A stretch of DNA of 9,630 bases from Sulfurovum sp. (GTDB taxonomy: Bacteria > Campylobacterota > Campylobacteria > Campylobacterales > Sulfurovaceae), in assembly GCA_030634925.1 (NCBI GenBank), contig DAOVZV010000016.1, positions 1 to 9,630 of the forward strand. The letters run 5' to 3'. Position numbers and translations under genes: made by a program. Of this stretch, positions 6,076 to 9,630 are shown in pieces; positions within the stretch are counted from its first letter, which is position 1, and each line of letters starts with the position of its first letter. The notes under the pieces are model-generated. The model made no database searches. It saw only the letters and a program-made list of their open reading frames with translations, and had not been told where the DNA came from.

Positions 6076-7911
6076 ATGATTAAAGATATAGCCAAAAAAG
6101 AATTTATTTGTATTGACAAGAGTGCTACTCTTGGCGATGCTGTGGCATTGATGAGACAGAGTGGTGAGGGTGTAGTGGTATTTGTATCAGGAGAAAAACC
6201 TATAGCGATACTCACAGAAAGAGACCTATTATATATACTCAAAGATGATATATCATTAGATACAAAAGCGTCAAATTATTATCAAGTAGGACTAATATCA
6301 ATACACTCTAGTCGTAGTTTGGAGTACTCACTACATATACTAATAGACAATAACATTAGACGACTTATCATTCGAGATAATGATAATAACTTCGTAGGTG
6401 TTGTCACCCAAGAGATGATACTCAAACACCTAGAGAGAGACACATATCGTATCCATATATCAGTATCAAATATCATAAAACCCAATCAAAATATCATAAC
6501 TGTAAAACCAAACAGTACAATAAGCCAAAGCCTCAAGATAATGAGAGATAATTTGATAGGCTCGATAGTGATAGTAGATGGAGATGATATAGCAGGTATA
6601 TTTACAGAAAGAGACCTTATCAGAGTTGTGGATATGAATATAGATATAGAGACTCCCATCAAAGAGGTGATGAATAGTCCTGTAATTACTATCTCAAAAG
6701 ATACAATAATAGCAGATGCTACTAATATTATGAATGAAAAGAATATTAGAAGATTGGTAGTAATAGATGAAAAATCCAAAGTTATTGGTATGATAGGTAC
6801 TCGTGATATTATGAGAAACTTACAAGGTAATTATGCCAATTTCATAGAACAAAAGCTAACTATAGCCAAAAATACTCTTGATTTGATACCAAATATAATG
6901 ATAGTAGAGCTATTTAGAGATGGAGACTCTCAATATATACATTGGCTCAATAGCAAAGCAAAAGATACATTTGGAAATGTCCTAGACAATGATGTATTAG
7001 ATATAATAGACCCAAGTATATGGGAGAGTATAGATAGAGATTTATCCCTAGGAAGATACAAAGATAATGCTAATGTAACTATAGGTGATAGCACTTATTC
7101 ACTATCTATATCAGAGTATCCATTTGAAGATTATAAACTATTACGAATTATATTTACAGATGTTACAGAGTTTGAAAAAAAGGTAGCAAAAGCAGTAGCA
7201 TCAAAAGAGAAGATGCTAGAACAGCTGATGCAACAGTCTCGTCTAGCACAGATGGGTGAGATGCTATCTATGATAGCCCATCAATGGAGACAACCATTAT
7301 CTGCAATCAATGCCACTATGGCAACACTCAAACTCAAAAATATGCTAGGAGAATATAATCAAGAGTTCTTCAATGAAAAGATAGACAATGTATCCAAATA
7401 TTCCAAATACCTAAGCAACACAATAAGTGATTTTAGGAACTTCTTCAAGCAAAATAGAATTATAGAAAAGGTGAAACTAGAAGATATTATAAAAAGTAGT
7501 ATCAATATAATCGTCTCATCACTAGAATATGAAAATATTTCTCTATCATCAGATTTGGAAAACTCAATTATACTAAATACATATCCAAATGAACTAAAAC
7601 AAGTCATGCTAAATATACTACAAAATGCCTATGACGCTATAATAGAAAAAGATATAAAAAATCCATCTATATCTATACACAGCTACCAAAAAGAGTCTTA
7701 TGCAATCATAGAAATATCAGACAACGCAGGAGGAATACCCAAATATATTATCAATGATATATTTAATCCCTACTTTACTACCAAATCCAAAGATGGTACA
7801 GGTTTAGGATTATATATGAGCCAAACTATCATCAAAGACCACTGTGGAGGTACACTATATGTATCCAATGGTAAAGATGGTGCAATATTTACAATAAGGA
7901 TACCAATATGA
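6076..7911 (+). CDS. Soluble histidine kinase with four CBS domains and a PAS-like domain
   Basis: This 611-aa sensor kinase has no membrane span or signal peptide and should act in the cytoplasm. Four CBS repeats lie at about 1-57, 68-120, 130-186 and 195-250, with the usual helix-turn signatures TERDLL (47-52), TQEM (111-114), TERDL (177-181) and TRDIM (242-246). They would form two Bateman pairs. A PAS-like region follows at about 265-365 (IMIVELF, IHWLN, then LRIIFTDVTEFEKK), then a helical linker at about 366-390. The kinase core has the H-box MIAHQWRQPLSAI with His402, the N-box QVMLNILQNAYDAI with Asn517, DNAGGI (549-554), the F-box FNPYFTTK (563-570) and GTGLGLYMS (574-582). All catalytic elements are present. 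CBS pairs bind adenosyl ligands in known proteins, so energy or nucleotide sensing is the likely input, as inference. The stop overlaps the receiver gene (ATGA). Confidence 0.95.
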   Translation: MIKDIAKKEFICIDKSATLGDAVALMRQSGEGVVVFVSGEKPIAILTERDLLYILKDDISLDTKASNYYQVGLISIHSSRSLEYSLHILIDNNIRRLIIRDNDNNFVGVVTQEMILKHLERDTYRIHISVSNIIKPNQNIITVKPNSTISQSLKIMRDNLIGSIVIVDGDDIAGIFTERDLIRVVDMNIDIETPIKEVMNSPVITISKDTIIADATNIMNEKNIRRLVVIDEKSKVIGMIGTRDIMRNLQGNYANFIEQKLTIAKNTLDLIPNIMIVELFRDGDSQYIHWLNSKAKDTFGNVLDNDVLDIIDPSIWESIDRDLSLGRYKDNANVTIGDSTYSLSISEYPFEDYKLLRIIFTDVTEFEKKVAKAVASKEKMLEQLMQQSRLAQMGEMLSMIAHQWRQPLSAINATMATLKLKNMLGEYNQEFFNEKIDNVSKYSKYLSNTISDFRNFFKQNRIIEKVKLEDIIKSSINIIVSSLEYENISLSSDLENSIILNTYPNELKQVMLNILQNAYDAIIEKDIKNPSISIHSYQKESYAIIEISDNAGGIPKYIINDIFNPYFTTKSKDGTGLGLYMSQTIIKDHCGGTLYVSNGKDGAIFTIRIPI

Positions 7912-8294
7912 TAGACTTACTTTCATTAGTAGAAAAAACACAAAATATAAAACTGCTATATGTAGAAGATAACGAATTAGTAAGAAAAGATACATTAGAG
8001 ATGTTAGATATATTTTTTGAAGAAATTATAGTATCTATGAATGGTCAATTAGGACTAGAAGAGTACACTAATGGTACATTTGACCTCATATTAACAGATA
8101 TTCAAATGCCAATAATGGATGGTATTGAGATGATAGCAAATATCAGAAAAGTAGATAGAAATATACCTATAATCATAATATCAGCAAACGAACAAGAGGA
8201 GAATGAAACTATAGATATGGACAGAACATACTACCTACAAAAACCATTTATGCTAGATAGCTTAGTATCTATTATAAACGATATATCTAGCTAA
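7908..8294 (+). CDS. Single-domain response regulator (REC only)
   Basis: This is a 128-aa stand-alone receiver. The acidic pocket is Glu20-Asp21 (YVEDN), the phosphoacceptor is Asp64 in LTDIQMP, Ser92 stands at the Thr/Ser switch position (IIISA) and Lys112 is in QKPF, so phosphorylation should work. A short N-terminal helix (about 1-13) precedes the first beta strand, and no output domain follows. Its ATG overlaps the kinase stop by 4 nt and AAGGAT lies just upstream, so the two proteins are made together and almost certainly form a pair. With no DNA-binding or enzymatic domain, the signal must pass by protein contact, as in CheY, or on to another histidine phosphotransfer protein elsewhere in the genome. 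It should not be called CheY from sequence alone because no chemotaxis genes are near. Confidence 0.95.
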   Translation: MIDLLSLVEKTQNIKLLYVEDNELVRKDTLEMLDIFFEEIIVSMNGQLGLEEYTNGTFDLILTDIQMPIMDGIEMIANIRKVDRNIPIIIISANEQEENETIDMDRTYYLQKPFMLDSLVSIINDISS

Positions 8295-8326
8295 AATAGA
8301 TTGTCACTTCTATAGTGACAGCTATT
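8295..8326. terminator. Bidirectional hairpin between convergent genes
   Basis: TGTCACT (8302-8308) pairs with AGTGACA (8314-8320) around a TCTAT loop. AATAG (8295-8299) then pairs with CTATT (8322-8326), giving 12 bp with a small 2/1 internal bulge. It lies directly after the receiver stop at 8294 and 10 nt before the propeller gene stop at 8337 on the other strand, as expected for a shared terminator. The following T tracts are short in both directions, so termination may be only partial. Confidence 0.65.
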
Positions 8327-8336
8327 GTAACTATCA

Positions 8337-9530
8337 TCACATTTGAGTATCACTCTCTACAAAACTACCCATCAAACAATAAGCACCTTCTATGACAATA
8401 CTATCTAGTATAATAAATTTTTCCAAATCTATCTTGTATAAAATACTATCTTGGTCGGTATTGAACATAAAATAGAGTTTGCCATCTACTATATGTGATG
8501 TATGAGACTGCATCGTGATACCACTATAAATCTCCTTGGAAAATGATAAATTATTTATAAATTTATTATCTGTTGGATTAGTAGAGTCATAAAATGATTT
8601 GAAATTATCATAATGATTGGTCGTAATCAATGTATTGTTATAAAAAGTAAAATGTCCTACTCCTTTGCCTGATTTAAACAAATCTACCAATGATAGCTTC
8701 TCTAGGTCAAGAACAAATACATTACCCTCTGTAGAACCTACATAAATATAATCCTCACTCGGATGCAACGCCCCATGATGAGCTCCCCACGAAGTTGTAT
8801 TAAAATCACTAGGAAGTACCTCAAAAGAGCTAAGAAATTGTTCTTTTATAAGTATTATCTTGCCATCTGTTACAGAAAACTTCACAACAGCAGGAGAGAC
8901 AACACCTTGCTTACCCTCACTAATACCATAAAACAGACTATTACGAGAGAGTACATGATGTACAGAACTAGATATATGAAGTTTGTCTATGGGTGTATGG
9001 TTATCTTTGTGATAGAGTTCTATAGTATTTTCAGTTCTATCCAAAAGCAAAAAATACTCCTCATCCACCCAAACAGGATGTCCTGTGGCAGTACTCCCAC
9101 CATAAGATAGAGGAGTAGTATAAGATGAATCAGTATATGAAGCAGATGCACTTTGAGATGATATTATAGATGCTTCAGGTAGATTGGTACTAGTAAGTAA
9201 AATATCATTTTGATTACTATTGATAGCTATAGAACGAGGATAAAAGTCCAAAGGGATTTCATCATCTATTGTATCAGTAGTAGAATTCAAAATACCAATA
9301 GTAGTATCCGAACGATTGAGAACAAAAAGCTCACCATCCAAAGCAGGTGCTATCTCATAAGGATTAATCCCATTACTAGCTATCGTCTTCTTGAGCTTCA
9401 TAGTCTCAATATCAATCATTATAATATCATCACTATTAACATCACCATAATAGAGTGTAGTACTCTTGACAATAGCAGTAGTAACCATCTGCTCCTCATC
9501 CATATCGTCCATATGACCACCATCAATCAC
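8337..9530 (-). CDS. Beta-propeller lipoprotein (YVTN-like repeats), possible metal binder
   Basis: From the only canonical start, GTG at 9530, this is 397 aa, but that start falls just after a lipobox Cys encoded in frame at 9533-9531, so the real protein is longer. Repeated blades can be seen at about 25-45, 58-88 (GELFVLNRSDTTIGILN), 97-124, 148-173, 188-222, 249-282 (HPSEDYIYVGSTEGNVFVLD), 291-316 and 340-375: a seven- or eight-bladed propeller of the YncE/surface-layer YVTN kind. The mature N-terminus is acidic and Met-rich (GGHMDDMDEEQM). Histidines recur near the start of several blades (151, 191-192, 251-252, 293, 343 and 346), which in a propeller would point into the central channel. 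That resembles metal-handling propellers such as the zinc chaperone AztD, but no transporter genes are adjacent, so metal binding is inference. It should sit in the periplasm or on the outer surface as a lipid-anchored protein. Confidence 0.85.
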   Translation of the reverse strand: MIDGGHMDDMDEEQMVTTAIVKSTTLYYGDVNSDDIIMIDIETMKLKKTIASNGINPYEIAPALDGELFVLNRSDTTIGILNSTTDTIDDEIPLDFYPRSIAINSNQNDILLTSTNLPEASIISSQSASASYTDSSYTTPLSYGGSTATGHPVWVDEEYFLLLDRTENTIELYHKDNHTPIDKLHISSSVHHVLSRNSLFYGISEGKQGVVSPAVVKFSVTDGKIILIKEQFLSSFEVLPSDFNTTSWGAHHGALHPSEDYIYVGSTEGNVFVLDLEKLSLVDLFKSGKGVGHFTFYNNTLITTNHYDNFKSFYDSTNPTDNKFINNLSFSKEIYSGITMQSHTSHIVDGKLYFMFNTDQDSILYKIDLEKFIILDSIVIEGAYCLMGSFVESDTQM

Positions 9531-9581
9531 ACATCCATTTAGAAGTAGAAGAGAGGTTAGGTAGAGTAAGTTCTTTTTTAT
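9531..9581 (-). other. In-frame lipoprotein signal peptide lacking a canonical start codon
   Basis: Reading upstream of GTG 9530 in the same frame gives KTIKKNLLYLTSLLLLNGC, a textbook lipoprotein signal with lipobox LNGC. The frame stays open to a TAA at 9611-9609 but has no ATG, GTG or TTG between them. Candidates are ATA at 9581 (giving a 17-residue signal whose next codons are Lys-Lys), ACG at 9584 or CTG at 9608. ATG appears in no other minus-strand frame here either. The start has therefore mutated (ATG to ATA), or a rare codon is used, or there is a sequence error. 9582-9630 otherwise shows only AT-rich leader sequence. Confidence 0.75.
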
Positions 9582-9630
9582 CGTTTTATTTTTTGTAAAT
9601 AATGTCAGTTATCTTTATTAAAAATTAAAA

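Noticed and set aside
7908..8294. Calling the receiver CheY
   Set aside because: It is a CheY-like single REC domain, but it is coupled to a CBS-PAS kinase and no chemotaxis genes are adjacent.
9210..9542. A 110-aa plus-strand frame against the N-terminal half of the propeller gene
   Set aside because: Its composition (runs of Ile, Asn, Thr and Ser) is that of an antisense shadow, and the minus strand shows a clear propeller with an in-frame signal peptide.

Overview
This window looks like chromosomal DNA of a Campylobacterota bacterium of the Sulfurimonas/Sulfurovum/Nitratiruptor kind. I infer this from the low GC, from TruD and a type II AroQ with the '[10 protein letters not shown]' signature, from a Nis_0429-type aminofutalosine deaminase, and from a soluble histidine kinase with an HQWRQPL H-box next to a lone receiver. 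It contains no rRNA, tRNA, CRISPR array or transposase. I cannot name the species.

Layout. 1-92 (+): the last codons of an unidentified gene. 147-1217 (+): a very AT-rich multi-pass membrane protein, probably GT-C-like, whose ribosome binding site lies inside an 18-bp perfect palindrome. 1301-1747 (+): a small lipoprotein with a Tyr/Gly/Asn-rich middle and an Arg-rich tail, behind a -10 box overlapped by a 16-bp palindrome. 1748-1893: a convergent gap holding a 14-bp inverted repeat 71 nt apart, with 9-bp direct repeats around it. 3900-1894 (-): aroQ, then truD, then a 113-aa unknown protein 4 nt after truD. 3964-6025 (+): mqnX, overlapping sppA by 8 nt. 6076-8294 (+): a histidine kinase with four CBS domains and a PAS-like domain, overlapping a single-domain response regulator by 4 nt. 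8295-8326: a hairpin that can serve as terminator for both converging genes. 9581-8337 (-): a beta-propeller lipoprotein whose signal peptide has no canonical start codon.

How the genes fit together. aroQ (shikimate pathway, towards chorismate) and mqnX (futalosine route from chorismate to menaquinone) are divergently placed 63 nt apart, which makes metabolic sense for organisms that respire with menaquinone. sppA follows mqnX by translational coupling and handles membrane or periplasmic peptides. The kinase/receiver pair forms a cytoplasmic phosphorelay that probably senses an adenosyl ligand, such as AMP, ATP or SAM, through two CBS pairs. The receiver has no output domain, so its target is not encoded here.

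Most worth a second look: the 4xCBS-PAS-kinase plus lone REC module; the propeller lipoprotein with histidines near the start of several blades, a Met/Asp/His-rich N-terminus and an apparently lost start codon; the ribosome-binding-site palindrome at 125-142; the inverted-repeat element at 1752-1850; and a possibly leaderless truD. I see no clear multi-gene novel defence or biosynthetic system.
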